From an uncultured Sulfitobacter sp. (GTDB lineage Bacteria; Pseudomonadota; Alphaproteobacteria; Rhodobacterales; Rhodobacteraceae), in assembly GCA_947492925.1 (NCBI GenBank), contig CANLOQ010000002.1, forward strand, positions 62,001 to 126,000: a stretch of DNA of 64,000 nt, read 5' to 3'. The stretch's first letter is position 1. Each line of letters begins with the position of its first letter. Made by a program: the position numbers and the translations under genes. Of this stretch, positions 35,453 through 44,458 are shown in pieces. A model generated the notes under the pieces. The model searched no databases. It was not told the origin of the DNA and saw nothing but the letters and a program-made list of their open reading frames with translations.

Positions 35453-36415
35453 ATGCGCGCGATGCAAGTCACCGCTTACAACGATCCCCTGAGCCTTCAG
35501 AACGTGGAGATGCCGGTGCCCGCCAGCACAGAGGTGCTGGTGCGGGTCGAAACCTGCGGCATGAACTTTGGCGATACGCTGATGATCAAGGGCACCTATC
35601 AGGAAAAGCCGCCACTGCCTTTTACGGTGGGTATGGAATTGGCCGGGACAGTCACCGCCTTGGGCAAGGATGTCACAACGCTTCGGGTGGGCCAGCGTAT
35701 TGCGGCTTATGCGGGCATCGGCGGGTTGGCGGAATATGCCGCGCTGCCCGCCAGCATCTGCGTGCCGATCCCCGACAACATGCCCGCAGTCGATGCAGCC
35801 GCTTTTCTGGTGGCTTACGGCACCAGCCATGTGGCGCTGGACTACAAGGCCGCGTTGCAGCCGGGCGAACGGCTTTTGGTGCTGGGCGCGTCCGGGGGTG
35901 TGGGGCTGACGGCGGTAGAGCTGGGCAAGGTCATGGGCGCAGAGGTCATTGCCTGCGCGCGCGGGCAGGACAAGCTGGAGGTGTGCCGCGCCGCCGGGGC
36001 CGACCACATGATCGACAGCGACACCGACGACATCCGCGAAATTGTAAAATCGCTGGGCGGGGCCGATGTGGTCTATGATCCCATTGGCGGTGATCAATTC
36101 AAGGCCGCCTTGCGCGCCTGCAACCCCGAAGCGCGACTGCTGCCGCTGGGCTTTGCCAGCGGAGACGTCCCTCAGATTCCTGCCAATTACCTGCTGGTCA
36201 AGAACCTGACCGTGATGGGTCTTTACTGGGGCGGGTATGCCAGGCTGAAACCCTCGGTCCTTACCGACAGCTTTCGCGCACTTTTTGATCTGTACTCAGC
36301 GGGCAAGCTGAAGCCGCATGTCAGTAACGTATTGCCTTTGGAACAGGCGAATGACGCGCTTGATCTGTTGCGCACCCGCAAGGCCACAGGCAAGGTGGTG
36401 GTGCAGGTTTCCTGA
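35453..36415 (+). CDS. NADPH:quinone oxidoreductase family protein (zinc-less MDR)
   Basis: A 320-residue medium-chain reductase of the quinone oxidoreductase branch. It lacks the zinc ligands of alcohol dehydrogenases. The GroES-like part includes NFGDTLMIKGTYQEKPPLPFTVGMELAG, and the Rossmann motif is LVLGASGGVGLTAVEL. The C-terminus GLYWGGYARLKP is typical of bacterial QOR-like proteins. AGGA lies about eight bases before the ATG. It is followed after 63 bases by the CoxG-like gene; a functional link is not established. Confidence 0.88.
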   Translation: MRAMQVTAYNDPLSLQNVEMPVPASTEVLVRVETCGMNFGDTLMIKGTYQEKPPLPFTVGMELAGTVTALGKDVTTLRVGQRIAAYAGIGGLAEYAALPASICVPIPDNMPAVDAAAFLVAYGTSHVALDYKAALQPGERLLVLGASGGVGLTAVELGKVMGAEVIACARGQDKLEVCRAAGADHMIDSDTDDIREIVKSLGGADVVYDPIGGDQFKAALRACNPEARLLPLGFASGDVPQIPANYLLVKNLTVMGLYWGGYARLKPSVLTDSFRALFDLYSAGKLKPHVSNVLPLEQANDALDLLRTRKATGKVVVQVS

Positions 36416-36478
36416 GCCATCGCTTGCAGCCCGCGCCGCCCGCGCGCTAACCTCCGCGCACATCAAAGGAGCGCCTCT

Positions 36479-37000
36479 ATGCAAATGTCAGACACCCGCC
36501 ACATCTCTGTGCCCCCTGCACAGGTCTACGCAGCATTGCTGGACCCGGAGATGCTCAAGACTTGCGTGCCCGGCGCGCAGGAGGTGACAGGCTCGGTTGC
36601 GGATGGGTTCGAGGCGACAGTGGTGCAGAAGGTTGGCCCGGTGAAGGCGACCTTCAAGGGTGAAGTCACGATTTCGGATATGGTGCAGGACACATCACTC
36701 AAGATTGACGGATCGGGCAAGGGCGGTGCTGCGGGCTTTGCCAAGGGCGGGGCCGAGGTGCGTCTGGCAGAAAAGGACGGCGGCACTGAACTCAGCTACG
36801 ATGTCGAGGCAAAGGTGGGCGGCAAGCTGGCGCAGCTGGGCAGCCGGATCATCGACGGCTTCGCCAAGAAGATGGCGGATCAGTTTTTCCAGAACCTGCA
36901 AGACGCGCTGGAGGGGCCGACAGAAAAAACGGAAGAAGGTGCTGAAACCGACAACGATGCGCCGGCGAAAAAGGGATGGTTCGGTCGGGCGAAAGACTGA
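36479..37000 (+). CDS. CoxG-like SRPBCC protein (carbon monoxide dehydrogenase subunit G family)
   Basis: A 173-residue SRPBCC/START-fold protein. The opening RHISVPPAQVYAALLDPEMLKTCVPGAQEV and the glycine-rich AAGFAKGGAEVRL are the CoxG family pattern. The last 30 residues are a charged tail ending in WFGRAKD. GGAG lies eight bases before the ATG. CoxG family members help recruit or anchor molybdenum hydroxylases to the membrane, but no cox genes are nearby, so this is probably a free-standing paralogue. Confidence 0.83.
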   Translation: MQMSDTRHISVPPAQVYAALLDPEMLKTCVPGAQEVTGSVADGFEATVVQKVGPVKATFKGEVTISDMVQDTSLKIDGSGKGGAAGFAKGGAEVRLAEKDGGTELSYDVEAKVGGKLAQLGSRIIDGFAKKMADQFFQNLQDALEGPTEKTEEGAETDNDAPAKKGWFGRAKD

Positions 37001-37036
37001 ATAACCCTACCTTTTGCCCATTCAAGGATGCAGGCC

Positions 37037-37981
37037 ATGCGCAATATCGTCGAAATCTCCAACCTCAAAAAGTCCTACAAAGGCGGTTTTGAGGCACTCA
37101 AGGGCGTCAACCTGAACATCCGGGAGGGGGAGATTCTGGCCCTGCTCGGGCCAAATGGTGCTGGCAAGACGACGCTGATCTCGACGGTGTGCGGCATCAC
37201 CACCGCGACCTCCGGTTCGGTGACGGTCGGGGGCCATGATATCATTCGCGATTACCGTGCCGCGCGTTCGATGATTGGGCTGGTTCCGCAGGAAATCAAT
37301 CTTGAGCCATTTGAGCGGGTAATCAACACGGTGCGGTTCTCACGTGGTTTGTTTGGCAAGTCGCGCGATGACGGCACAATTGAGACAGTGCTGAAACAGC
37401 TTTCGCTGTGGGACAAGAAAGACAACCAGATCAGGGAATTGTCGGGGGGTATGAAACGCCGTGTCCTGATTGCCAAGGCACTGGCCCATGATCCGCGCGT
37501 TCTGTTTTTGGACGAACCCACCGCCGGTGTGGATGTCGAATTGCGCAAAGACATGTGGGACGTTGTGGCCGGATTGAAGGCACAGGGCGTCACAATCATC
37601 CTTACCACCCATTATATCGAGGAAGCGGAAGCAATTGCAGACCGTGTGGGCGTGATCGCCAAGGGCGCGCTGATGCTGGTGGAGGACAAGGATAAATTGA
37701 TGGCACGGATGGGCCAGAAAGAGCTTGAAGTGCAACTGACGCAAAAGCTGGACGCGGTGCCGGATGCCCTGCGGTCGGACGCGCTGCGCCTGTCAGATGA
37801 TCAAAAGGCGCTGATCTATACCTACGACACCCGGGCGGAACGGACCGGCATCACCACCCTGCTTGCGGATGTCGCCAAGGCCGGGCTGACCCTGCGCGAC
37901 GTGGTAACCCGGCAATCCAGCCTTGAAGAAATCTTTGTAAACCTTGTGAACAACGACACCGATGCGGAGGATGCGGCATGA
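37037..37981 (+). CDS. ABC transporter ATP-binding protein (ABC-2/YadG type)
   Basis: A 314-residue ATPase with Walker [10 protein letters not shown], signature [15 protein letters not shown], Walker [13 protein letters not shown] and switch [12 protein letters not shown]-terminal domain of about 70 residues ends in [13 protein letters not shown], typical of ABC-2 exporters. I prefer the ATG at 37037 because AAGG lies nine bases upstream; the ATG at 37028 has no room for a ribosome site. It overlaps the permease by four bases. The exported compound is unknown. Confidence 0.91.
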   Translation: MRNIVEISNLKKSYKGGFEALKGVNLNIREGEILALLGPNGAGKTTLISTVCGITTATSGSVTVGGHDIIRDYRAARSMIGLVPQEINLEPFERVINTVRFSRGLFGKSRDDGTIETVLKQLSLWDKKDNQIRELSGGMKRRVLIAKALAHDPRVLFLDEPTAGVDVELRKDMWDVVAGLKAQGVTIILTTHYIEEAEAIADRVGVIAKGALMLVEDKDKLMARMGQKELEVQLTQKLDAVPDALRSDALRLSDDQKALIYTYDTRAERTGITTLLADVAKAGLTLRDVVTRQSSLEEIFVNLVNNDTDAEDAA

Positions 37982-38739
37982 ACTGGACCGCAATCCGATC
38001 TATCTACATCTTTGAGATGTTTCGGTTTTTCCGCACCATCGCGCAAAGCTTTCTGGCACCGGTCATTTCGACCTCACTTTATTTCGTTGTGTTCGGTGCT
38101 GCCATCGGAAGCCGCATTCAGGAGGTTGAAGGCGTCAGCTATGGGGCGTTCATCGTGCCGGGGCTGATCATGCTGACTGTCATCACGCAGTCCATTTCCA
38201 ACGCCAGCTTCGGTATCTATTTTCCCAAATTCATCGGCACTTTCTTTGAACTGCTGGCCGCGCCAATCAGCTTTCTTGAGATTGTGATCGGCTATGTGGG
38301 GGCCGCCGCCACAAAGGCGCTGATCATTGGCGTGATCATCCTGTTGACGGCGTTCTTCTTTGTCGATTTCTCGATCGCCCATCCTTTGGCGATGCTGGCG
38401 TTTTTGGTTCTGACCTCCATCAGTTTTGCGCTGTTTGGCTTTATTCTGGGCATCTGGGCCGGGAATTTTGAACAATTGCAGATCGTGCCGCTGTTGATCG
38501 TCACACCTTTGGTCTTTCTGGGTGGATCGTTCTATTCCATCTCGATGTTGCCGCCGGTGTGGCAGACCGTTTCGATGTTCAATCCGGTGGTCTATCTGAT
38601 TTCGGGCTTCCGCTGGGCATTTTTTGACAGCGCGGATGTGCCGATCATCACCAGCCTGCTGGCCATTCTTCTTTTCACCGGCACCTGTCTTGGCATCATC
38701 TGGTGGATTTTCCGCACAGGATGGCGCATCCGGGAATAA
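37978..38739 (+). CDS. ABC-2 type transporter permease (YadH type)
   Basis: A 253-residue membrane protein with six predicted helices. The ABC-2 signature is seen in [42 protein letters not shown]. It starts within the stop of the ATPase gene (ATGA) and forms the export half of the pair. YadGH-like systems have no firmly assigned substrate. Confidence 0.91.
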   Translation: MNWTAIRSIYIFEMFRFFRTIAQSFLAPVISTSLYFVVFGAAIGSRIQEVEGVSYGAFIVPGLIMLTVITQSISNASFGIYFPKFIGTFFELLAAPISFLEIVIGYVGAAATKALIIGVIILLTAFFFVDFSIAHPLAMLAFLVLTSISFALFGFILGIWAGNFEQLQIVPLLIVTPLVFLGGSFYSISMLPPVWQTVSMFNPVVYLISGFRWAFFDSADVPIITSLLAILLFTGTCLGIIWWIFRTGWRIRE

Positions 38740-38788
38740 TGCGTGCCCTGCCTTGTTTGCACGACACGCGCGCTCTACATGGGACAAC

Positions 38789-39586
38789 ATGAAGAATTGG
38801 CTGCCTTTCCTTAAATCTGACCCTGTTGTCGCCGTCATCCGCCTTGCGGGGACCATTGGTGGACAGGGACGTGGTACGTTGAGCGATGCGGCCCTGGCAC
38901 CCGTGATTGAAAAGGCGTTTGCCAAGGGCAAGCCAGTTGCGGTGGCGCTCGAAGTCAACTCGCCCGGTGGCAGCCCGGTCCAATCGTCTTTGATTGGCGC
39001 GCGAATTCGTCGCCTTGCCGAAGAGAAAGAAATACCCGTCATCGCATTTGTCGAGGATGTCGCGGCATCGGGTGGCTATTGGCTGGCGGCGGCTGCCGAT
39101 GAGATCTACGCCGACCCGTCGTCGGTTGTGGGGTCCATTGGCGTGATATCGGCGTCCTTTGGCCTCGATGAGCTGATCAAAAACTACGGAATCGAACGGC
39201 GGGTCTATACCGCAGGTAAATCCAAAAGCATGCTGGACCCGTTCCGCCCCGAAAATCCTGAAGATGTGGCGCGTCTCAAAACCCTGCTGGAAGACATTCA
39301 CGCCAATTTCAAGGATCACATCACCGCCCGGCGCGGGGGCAAGCTGCCTGCGGATCAGGACCTGTTCACCGGTGAAATCTGGCTGGGCGCGCGGGCGCAG
39401 GAACTGGGACTTATTGACGGGATCGGACATCTGCGGCCCCTGATGAAAGCGCGCTTTGGCGACAAGGTCAAATTCCGCCGCTACGGGCTCAAGCGCGGGC
39501 TGCTGTCACGTTTTGGCGCGCAAATGGTACAGGATACCGTGCAGGGCATTGAGGAACGCGCAGCTTTTGCGCGTTTTGGGCTCTGA
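38789..39586 (+). CDS. SppA-like S49 signal peptide peptidase
   Basis: A 265-residue S49 serine peptidase of the short (SppA36/SohB-like) type. The nucleophile is S94 in VEDVAASGGYWLA, and the general-base lysine is probably K146 in TAGKSKSMLDPF. No signal peptide or clear membrane helix precedes the domain, so it may be cytoplasmic or peripheral. I start at the ATG at 38789 because the reading from 38624 overlaps the ABC permease. It would degrade cleaved signal peptides or other membrane-derived peptides. The zinc-ribbon ORF follows after three bases. Confidence 0.87.
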   Translation: MKNWLPFLKSDPVVAVIRLAGTIGGQGRGTLSDAALAPVIEKAFAKGKPVAVALEVNSPGGSPVQSSLIGARIRRLAEEKEIPVIAFVEDVAASGGYWLAAAADEIYADPSSVVGSIGVISASFGLDELIKNYGIERRVYTAGKSKSMLDPFRPENPEDVARLKTLLEDIHANFKDHITARRGGKLPADQDLFTGEIWLGARAQELGLIDGIGHLRPLMKARFGDKVKFRRYGLKRGLLSRFGAQMVQDTVQGIEERAAFARFGL

Positions 39587-39589
39587 CAG

Positions 39590-39754
39590 ATGATTGCAAA
39601 GATTGTCGTCCTTTTTCTGGTTTTCATGGGTGTGCTCGCGTGGTTTGGCAAGATGCACTGGCTTGGCTCAAAGCGGCTTAAGCAAACCAAATGCAAAGGC
39701 TGCGGGCGGTATCGCATCGGCAAGGGGGCTTGCGCCTGCGGTGGCAAGGCGTGA
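39590..39754 (+). CDS. Small membrane-anchored zinc-ribbon-like protein, 54 aa
   Basis: A 54-residue reading frame, too short for many gene finders. It has one N-terminal membrane helix (about residues 4-20), a basic linker (GSKRLKQTK), then CKGCGRYRIGKGACACGGK, which offers Cys-x2-Cys and Cys-x-Cys metal ligands. It begins three bases after the SppA-like gene, and its TGA shares a base with the ATG of the antiporter, so it sits in a coupled operon. I know no function. The four-cysteine knuckle suggests zinc binding on the cytoplasmic side. Confidence 0.7.
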   Translation: MIAKIVVLFLVFMGVLAWFGKMHWLGSKRLKQTKCKGCGRYRIGKGACACGGKA

Positions 39755-40704
39755 TGTTTATGCCTTGGCTTCTGTCCGGGCTTGGCCTTGTCATCCTGCT
39801 TTTGGCTGGGGATGCACTGGTCAAAGGGGCGGTCAATCTGGCACTGCGGCTTGGCATTCCCGCGCTGATCGTCAGCCTGACCATCGTGGCGTTTGGCACG
39901 TCTGCTCCTGAACTTCTGATTTCGATCAAGGCGGTCATTGACGGGGTCCCGGGGCTTGCACTGGGCAACGTGGTGGGCTCGAACACCGCAAATATTCTTT
40001 TGGTACTTGGTATCCCGGCGCTGTTGGCAACCATGCACACATCGGAATGCAACACGCGCAAGACCTTCAACTTTATGATTGCGGCGTCTGTGCTTTTTAT
40101 CGCGCTCGCTTTCCGGGGCGTGTTCGACTGGATCGCCGGAGTTGTGCTGCTGGCCGCGCTGGCCTTTGTCCTGCTGGACCAACTGCGCGAGGCGCGCAGC
40201 CATCGCAAGGCCGAGGCCGAGCAGGACCTTGAAGAACCCGAAGGTGCCGATCCGAACATGCCCAAATGGCAAATCGGCGTCTTTCTTGTGCTGGGCCTTG
40301 TGGGGCTGCCGTTGGGGGCCGGTTTGCTGGTCGACAATGCAACCATCATCGCCAAAGCCTACGGCGTCAGCGATACAGTCATCGGGCTGACGCTGGTGGC
40401 AATCGGAACGTCTCTGCCGGAACTGGCCACAACGGTCATGGCCGCGCTGCGCCGTCAGGCGGATGTGGCGCTGGGCAACGTGATCGGGTCGAACATGTTC
40501 AACCTTCTGGCGATCACCGGTGTGGCAAGCCTAGTGGGGCCGATTGCCGTCGACCCGGCTTTCCTGCGGTTTGATCTGTGGGTCATGCTGGGCGCATCCC
40601 TGCTTCTTCTCCCTTTCGTGTTCATGCGGATGGACATCACGCGGGTCTGGGGAATTGTGCTGAGCGGACTATATGCGCTCTACATGTTTGTCGTATTGAT
40701 CTGA
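39754..40704 (+). CDS. Calcium/sodium antiporter (CaCA family, YrbG-like)
   Basis: A 316-residue exchanger with ten predicted helices and two inverted repeats. The alpha-1 motif is VAFGTSAPELLISIKA with GNVVGSNTANILLVLG; alpha-2 is VAIGTSLPELATTVMA with GNVIGSNMFNLLAITG. A charged cytoplasmic loop lies between (about 147-170). The ATG at 39754 overlaps the stop of the zinc-ribbon gene. It exchanges cytoplasmic Ca2+ for Na+. Cotranscription with the SppA-like and zinc-ribbon genes is likely. Confidence 0.92.
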   Translation: MFMPWLLSGLGLVILLLAGDALVKGAVNLALRLGIPALIVSLTIVAFGTSAPELLISIKAVIDGVPGLALGNVVGSNTANILLVLGIPALLATMHTSECNTRKTFNFMIAASVLFIALAFRGVFDWIAGVVLLAALAFVLLDQLREARSHRKAEAEQDLEEPEGADPNMPKWQIGVFLVLGLVGLPLGAGLLVDNATIIAKAYGVSDTVIGLTLVAIGTSLPELATTVMAALRRQADVALGNVIGSNMFNLLAITGVASLVGPIAVDPAFLRFDLWVMLGASLLLLPFVFMRMDITRVWGIVLSGLYALYMFVVLI

Positions 40705-40714
40705 GGAGGCTGCC

Positions 40715-41494
40715 ATGAGGCGGGCGCTTGTCACGGGGGCGGGGCACCGCCTTGGGGCCGCTATGGCGCGGTATCTTGGAGAGCGGGGCTTTGATGTGGC
40801 GGTACATTACGCCCACTCTGCCGATGGGGCGCAAGGTGTTGTGCGCGACATTCAAGGGTTGGGCCAGCGCGCTGTCGCACTACAGGCTGACATGCTGGAT
40901 GACGCCGCAACCGAAGACCTTTTTGCGCAAAGTGTCGCCGCGCTGGGCGGGCCGGTGACCTGTCTGATCAACAATGCTTCGATCTTCGAATATGATACCA
41001 TCCGCTCCGCTACGCGCGAAAGCTGGGACCGGCACATGGGCAGCAATCTGCGTGCGCCCTTTGTGCTGACGCAGGCGATGGCGGCACAGGGCCTGTCCGC
41101 TGCACAGGACCCGCAGGGAGAGCCGGTCGCCACAGGATTGATCGTCAACATGATTGATCAACGGGTGCGCAAACTGACACCGGAATTCATGACATATACG
41201 TTGGCCAAAATGGGCCTCTGGGCTTTGACACAGACAAGTGCGCAGGCGCTGTCGCCTGCCATTCGGGTGAACGCCATCGGTCCGGGGCCAACCTTGCAGG
41301 GTGCGCGGCAATCACAGGCGCATTTTGCGGCCCAGCGGGGTGCCACGGTGCTGGGGCGGGGGGCAAATCCGCAGGACATTGTTGCCGCACTGGGCTATTT
41401 CATCGACGCCACCGCGGTGACCGGTCAGCTTTTGTGCGTTGACGGGGGGCAGCATCTGGGATGGCAAACCCCCGATGTTCTGGGCGTCGAATGA
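40715..41494 (+). CDS. SDR oxidoreductase, pteridine reductase/FolM-like
   Basis: A 259-residue SDR. The cofactor motif is VTGAGHRLGAAMARYL, an HRLG type seen in FolM and pteridine reductases instead of the usual xxGIG. NNAS and YTLAKMGLW supply the Asn and Tyr/Lys; the serine position (IVNMIDQR) is an Asp-containing loop as in PTR1. It starts ten bases after the antiporter. A role as dihydromonapterin or dihydrofolate reductase is likely from the motifs but not proven. Confidence 0.83.
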   Translation: MRRALVTGAGHRLGAAMARYLGERGFDVAVHYAHSADGAQGVVRDIQGLGQRAVALQADMLDDAATEDLFAQSVAALGGPVTCLINNASIFEYDTIRSATRESWDRHMGSNLRAPFVLTQAMAAQGLSAAQDPQGEPVATGLIVNMIDQRVRKLTPEFMTYTLAKMGLWALTQTSAQALSPAIRVNAIGPGPTLQGARQSQAHFAAQRGATVLGRGANPQDIVAALGYFIDATAVTGQLLCVDGGQHLGWQTPDVLGVE

Positions 41495-41700
41495 GGGTCC
41501 CGGCGACAAGAGTTTTGCACGGGACCGGAACCCTGTCATCAAACGGTAACAAATTCTTAATGATTTCAGATGTTTGCCATTTCGAAAGAAATAAATACCT
41601 TGAAAACAATGGGATAGAATACCGCCTAAAAAATAGGCAAACCTACGAAGCCTGCCAAACGTAACGATAAATTCCGGCAGCTGTGAAGTTGCCCGCAGGT

Positions 41701-41709
41701 TTATCCACA
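41701..41709 (+). promoter_or_regulatory. Consensus DnaA box in the AT-rich leader of uvrC
   Basis: TTATCCACA, a perfect match to the high-affinity DnaA box, lies 74 bases upstream of the uvrC start. The intergenic region 41495-41782 is unusually A+T-rich for this genome (about 41540-41650). It also contains an imperfect inverted repeat, GGTCCCG (41496-41502) with CGGGACC (41520-41526), after the SDR stop. I see only one consensus box, so regulation of uvrC is more likely than an origin. Confidence 0.5.
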
Positions 41710-41782
41710 GGTTTCGTGGACAGGTTAACACTTGTTACCATTGCCGTCATATTGCAGCGCAGAAAGAGAATCAGGCAACCCG

Positions 41783-43648
41783 ATGACCGAGCAAAGTCAG
41801 ACACAGCCTCTGGGCCACGAGGTGATCCAAAGCTACCTCAAGACCATCGACACATCGCCCGGGGTCTACCGGATGCTCGATGCCGAAAGCCGTGTTCTGT
41901 ATGTCGGCAAGGCGCGCAATCTGCGCGCACGGGTCAGCAATTATGCACGGCCCTCCGGCCACAGCCCGCGTATCGCGCGGATGATCGCCAACACCGCCTC
42001 GATGATGTTTCTGACCACCAAGACAGAGACCGAAGCGCTGCTGCTTGAACAAAACCTCATCAAACAGCTCAAGCCGAAGTTCAACGTGCTGCTGCGCGAC
42101 GACAAGAGCTTTCCCAATATCCTTGTCACGGCCCAGCACGATTACCCACAGATCAAAAAGCATCGCGGCGCAAAAAAAGAGAAGGGTGCCTATTACGGTC
42201 CTTTCGCCAGTGCAGGCGCGGTAAACCGGACGCTGAACCAGCTTCAGCGCGTGTTCCTGTTGCGCGATTGTTCCAACGCGATGTTCGACAGTCGCACGCG
42301 GCCCTGTCTGCAATACCAGATCAAACGCTGCTCTGCCCCCTGTGTGGGCAAGATCAGCCCCGAAGACTACCGTCAGACCGTCAAGGATGCGGAGCGGTTT
42401 TTAAGCGGGAAAACGACCGATATTCAGTCCCGTCTCGCATCCGAAATGGCCAAGGCATCGGAAGAGATGGAATTTGAGCGCGCTGCGGCGTTGCGCGACA
42501 GGATCAAGGCGTTGACGCAGGTGCAGACGGCGCAGGGGATCAACCCCAAGGGCGTGTCAGAGGCCGATATCATCGCGTTGCATATGCAGGACGGCCAGGC
42601 TTGCGTGCAGGTGTTCTTTATTCGTGCCAACCAGAACTGGGGCAACCGCGACTATTATCCCCGCGTCGGTGCAGATGTGGATGCCGCCGAAGTGCTGGAA
42701 GCATTCATCGGCCAGTTTTACGACACCCGCGAACCGCCGCGTCAGCTGATCCTGTCGAACGAGATTGAGAACCCCGACCTGATGGCCGATGCGCTGTCGG
42801 GCAAGCTGGGCCGCAAGGTGGAATTGCTTGTGCCGCAACGGGGCGAGAAGGCAGAGCTGGTAGATGGCGCTCTGCGCAACGCGCGTGAATCACTGGCGCG
42901 CAAGATGGCCGAGACGGCGACGCAGACGAAACTGCTCAAAGGACTGGCTGACGCTTTTGAATTGCCAGCCCCGCCCGAACGCATCGAAGTCTATGACAAC
43001 AGTCACATTCAGGGCACCAATGCGGTCGGCGCGATGATCGTGGCGGGGCCGGAGGGGATGCTGAAGAACCAGTACCGCAAGTTCAATATTCGCGGGGACG
43101 AACTGACCCCCGGTGATGATTTTGGCATGATGAAAGAGGTGCTGACACGCCGCTTCAAGCGGTTGATCAAGGAAGACCCCGACCGCACGCAGGGCCATTG
43201 GCCCGATCTGTTGCTGATCGACGGGGGCGCAGGGCAGGTAAGTGCTGTGCGCGAGATCATGCGGGAATACGGGGTGGAGGACATCCCGATGGTCGGCGTC
43301 GCCAAGGGCGTGGACCGGGACGCGGGCAAAGAAGAGTTTTACCGCACCGGCAAGCGCCCGATGGCGCTGCGCCACAATGATCCCGTGCTTTATTTCGTGC
43401 AGCGCCTGCGGGACGAGGCGCACCGGTTTGCCATCGGCACACACCGCGCCAAACGCGCCAAGGCCGTGGGGGCCACACCGTTGGATGATGTGCCGGGCGT
43501 GGGTGCCGCGCGCAAACGGGCGCTTTTGGCGCATTTCGGGTCGGCCAAGGCGGTGGGCCGCGCCAACCTCAGCGATCTCAAGGCGGTGGATGGCGTGTCG
43601 GATGCACTGGCAGAGACGATCTATGCGTTTTTCCATGAACGCGGCTGA
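41783..43648 (+). CDS. uvrC: Excinuclease ABC subunit C
   Basis: A 621-residue UvrC. The N-terminal GIY-YIG nuclease region reads SPGVYRMLDAESRVLYVGKARNLRARVSNY. A UVR motif for UvrB contact is near residue 225 (SEEMEFERAAALRDRIKAL). The RNase H-like C-terminal nuclease contains IEVYDNSHIQG and LLLIDGGAGQ. The helix-hairpin-helix pair closes the protein (DVPGVGAARKRALLAHFGS). The ATG at 41783 is preferred over one 51 bases upstream because UvrC homologues start near this point. It performs dual incision in nucleotide excision repair. Confidence 0.96.
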   Translation: MTEQSQTQPLGHEVIQSYLKTIDTSPGVYRMLDAESRVLYVGKARNLRARVSNYARPSGHSPRIARMIANTASMMFLTTKTETEALLLEQNLIKQLKPKFNVLLRDDKSFPNILVTAQHDYPQIKKHRGAKKEKGAYYGPFASAGAVNRTLNQLQRVFLLRDCSNAMFDSRTRPCLQYQIKRCSAPCVGKISPEDYRQTVKDAERFLSGKTTDIQSRLASEMAKASEEMEFERAAALRDRIKALTQVQTAQGINPKGVSEADIIALHMQDGQACVQVFFIRANQNWGNRDYYPRVGADVDAAEVLEAFIGQFYDTREPPRQLILSNEIENPDLMADALSGKLGRKVELLVPQRGEKAELVDGALRNARESLARKMAETATQTKLLKGLADAFELPAPPERIEVYDNSHIQGTNAVGAMIVAGPEGMLKNQYRKFNIRGDELTPGDDFGMMKEVLTRRFKRLIKEDPDRTQGHWPDLLLIDGGAGQVSAVREIMREYGVEDIPMVGVAKGVDRDAGKEEFYRTGKRPMALRHNDPVLYFVQRLRDEAHRFAIGTHRAKRAKAVGATPLDDVPGVGAARKRALLAHFGSAKAVGRANLSDLKAVDGVSDALAETIYAFFHERG

Positions 43649-43655
43649 TCGCATT

Positions 43656-43745
43656 GGGCGGGCAAGCCCGCACAGGATTCTATTTGATGATGAGGGGGCT
43701 TTGCCCCCTCAAACTCCCCCAGAGGTGTATTGGAAAGATGAAGCA
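43656..43745. repeat. Palindromic intergenic element after uvrC
   Basis: Two hairpins stand in line: GCGGGC/GCCCGC (43658-43671) and GAGGGGGC/GCCCCCTC (43692-43710, three-base loop). They are followed by an ACTCCCCCAGAGGTGTATTGG tail. From memory, similar GGGGGCTTTGCCCCC plus CTCCCCC..AGG.TATT..GG sequences recur between genes in Rhodobacteraceae genomes. It could act as a terminator structure for uvrC, but no T run follows. Only one copy is in this window. Confidence 0.55.
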
Positions 43746-43792
43746 GGCCCTTCGTGCTTTCACGCCTCGCAGCGGCGGGGTAGGGTGCGCGT

Positions 43793-44458
43793 ATGAAGTG
43801 GAATCTGCCCAATATCCTGACGCTCCTGCGTCTGCTGGCGGCACCGATGGTGGCGGTGATGTTTTTGTATTTCACCCGCCCTTATGCGGATTGGTTCGCG
43901 TTATTGCTGTTTGTGTCGGCGGCTGTGACCGACTGGTTTGACGGCTATCTGGCGCGGGCATGGAAGCAGGAGACCAAACTGGGTGCGATGCTGGATCCGA
44001 TTGCCGACAAGGCGATGGTGGTGATTGCGCTGATGGTGATCATCGGGTTTTCAAGCTGGTCCCCCTGGCTGGTGCTGCCCGCCACAGTGATCCTGTTCCG
44101 CGAGGTTTTTGTGTCGGGCCTGCGGGAGTATCTGGGCGATGTTGCCGGGACGCTGAAGGTGACGGGCCTTGCCAAGTGGAAGACGACCTTTCAGATGACC
44201 GCAATTGCAGTTCTGTTCAGCCAGGGTGTGTTTGAGCATTATCTGGGCATGTCTGTTTTCGGCATGGATGAGGCATTGATTGCGGCCATCCTGAATGGTG
44301 AGGAAGAAGATGTTCTGGGGCTGTGGTGGAAGCTTGCGGGGATGGAGTGGGCCGGGCGGATCGGGCTTGCATTGCTGTGGGTCGCAGCGGCGCTGACTGC
44401 GATCACCGGGATGGACTATCTTGCCAAGGCGCTGCCGCATTTGAGGGAGGGACGCTGA
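43793..44458 (+). CDS. pgsA: CDP-diacylglycerol-glycerol-3-phosphate 3-phosphatidyltransferase
   Basis: A 221-residue CDP-alcohol phosphotransferase of the inner membrane. The catalytic motif begins DWFDGYLARAW and ends GAMLDPIADK, satisfying D-x2-DG-x2-AR-x8-G-x3-D-x3-D. Several helices follow. It makes phosphatidylglycerol phosphate from CDP-diacylglycerol and glycerol-3-phosphate. It is slightly longer than the usual 185 residues because of an insertion near residues 150-185. Its stop overlaps the moaD start. Confidence 0.93.
   Translation: MKWNLPNILTLLRLLAAPMVAVMFLYFTRPYADWFALLLFVSAAVTDWFDGYLARAWKQETKLGAMLDPIADKAMVVIALMVIIGFSSWSPWLVLPATVILFREVFVSGLREYLGDVAGTLKVTGLAKWKTTFQMTAIAVLFSQGVFEHYLGMSVFGMDEALIAAILNGEEEDVLGLWWKLAGMEWAGRIGLALLWVAAALTAITGMDYLAKALPHLREGR

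Noticed and set aside
36479-37000. Part of a carbon monoxide dehydrogenase operon
   Set aside because: Only the CoxG-like gene is present, without coxSML; the family occurs widely outside CO oxidation.
41495-41782. Chromosomal replication origin
   Set aside because: Only one consensus DnaA box was seen and no dnaA, hemE or parAB genes are near; recorded as a finding only.
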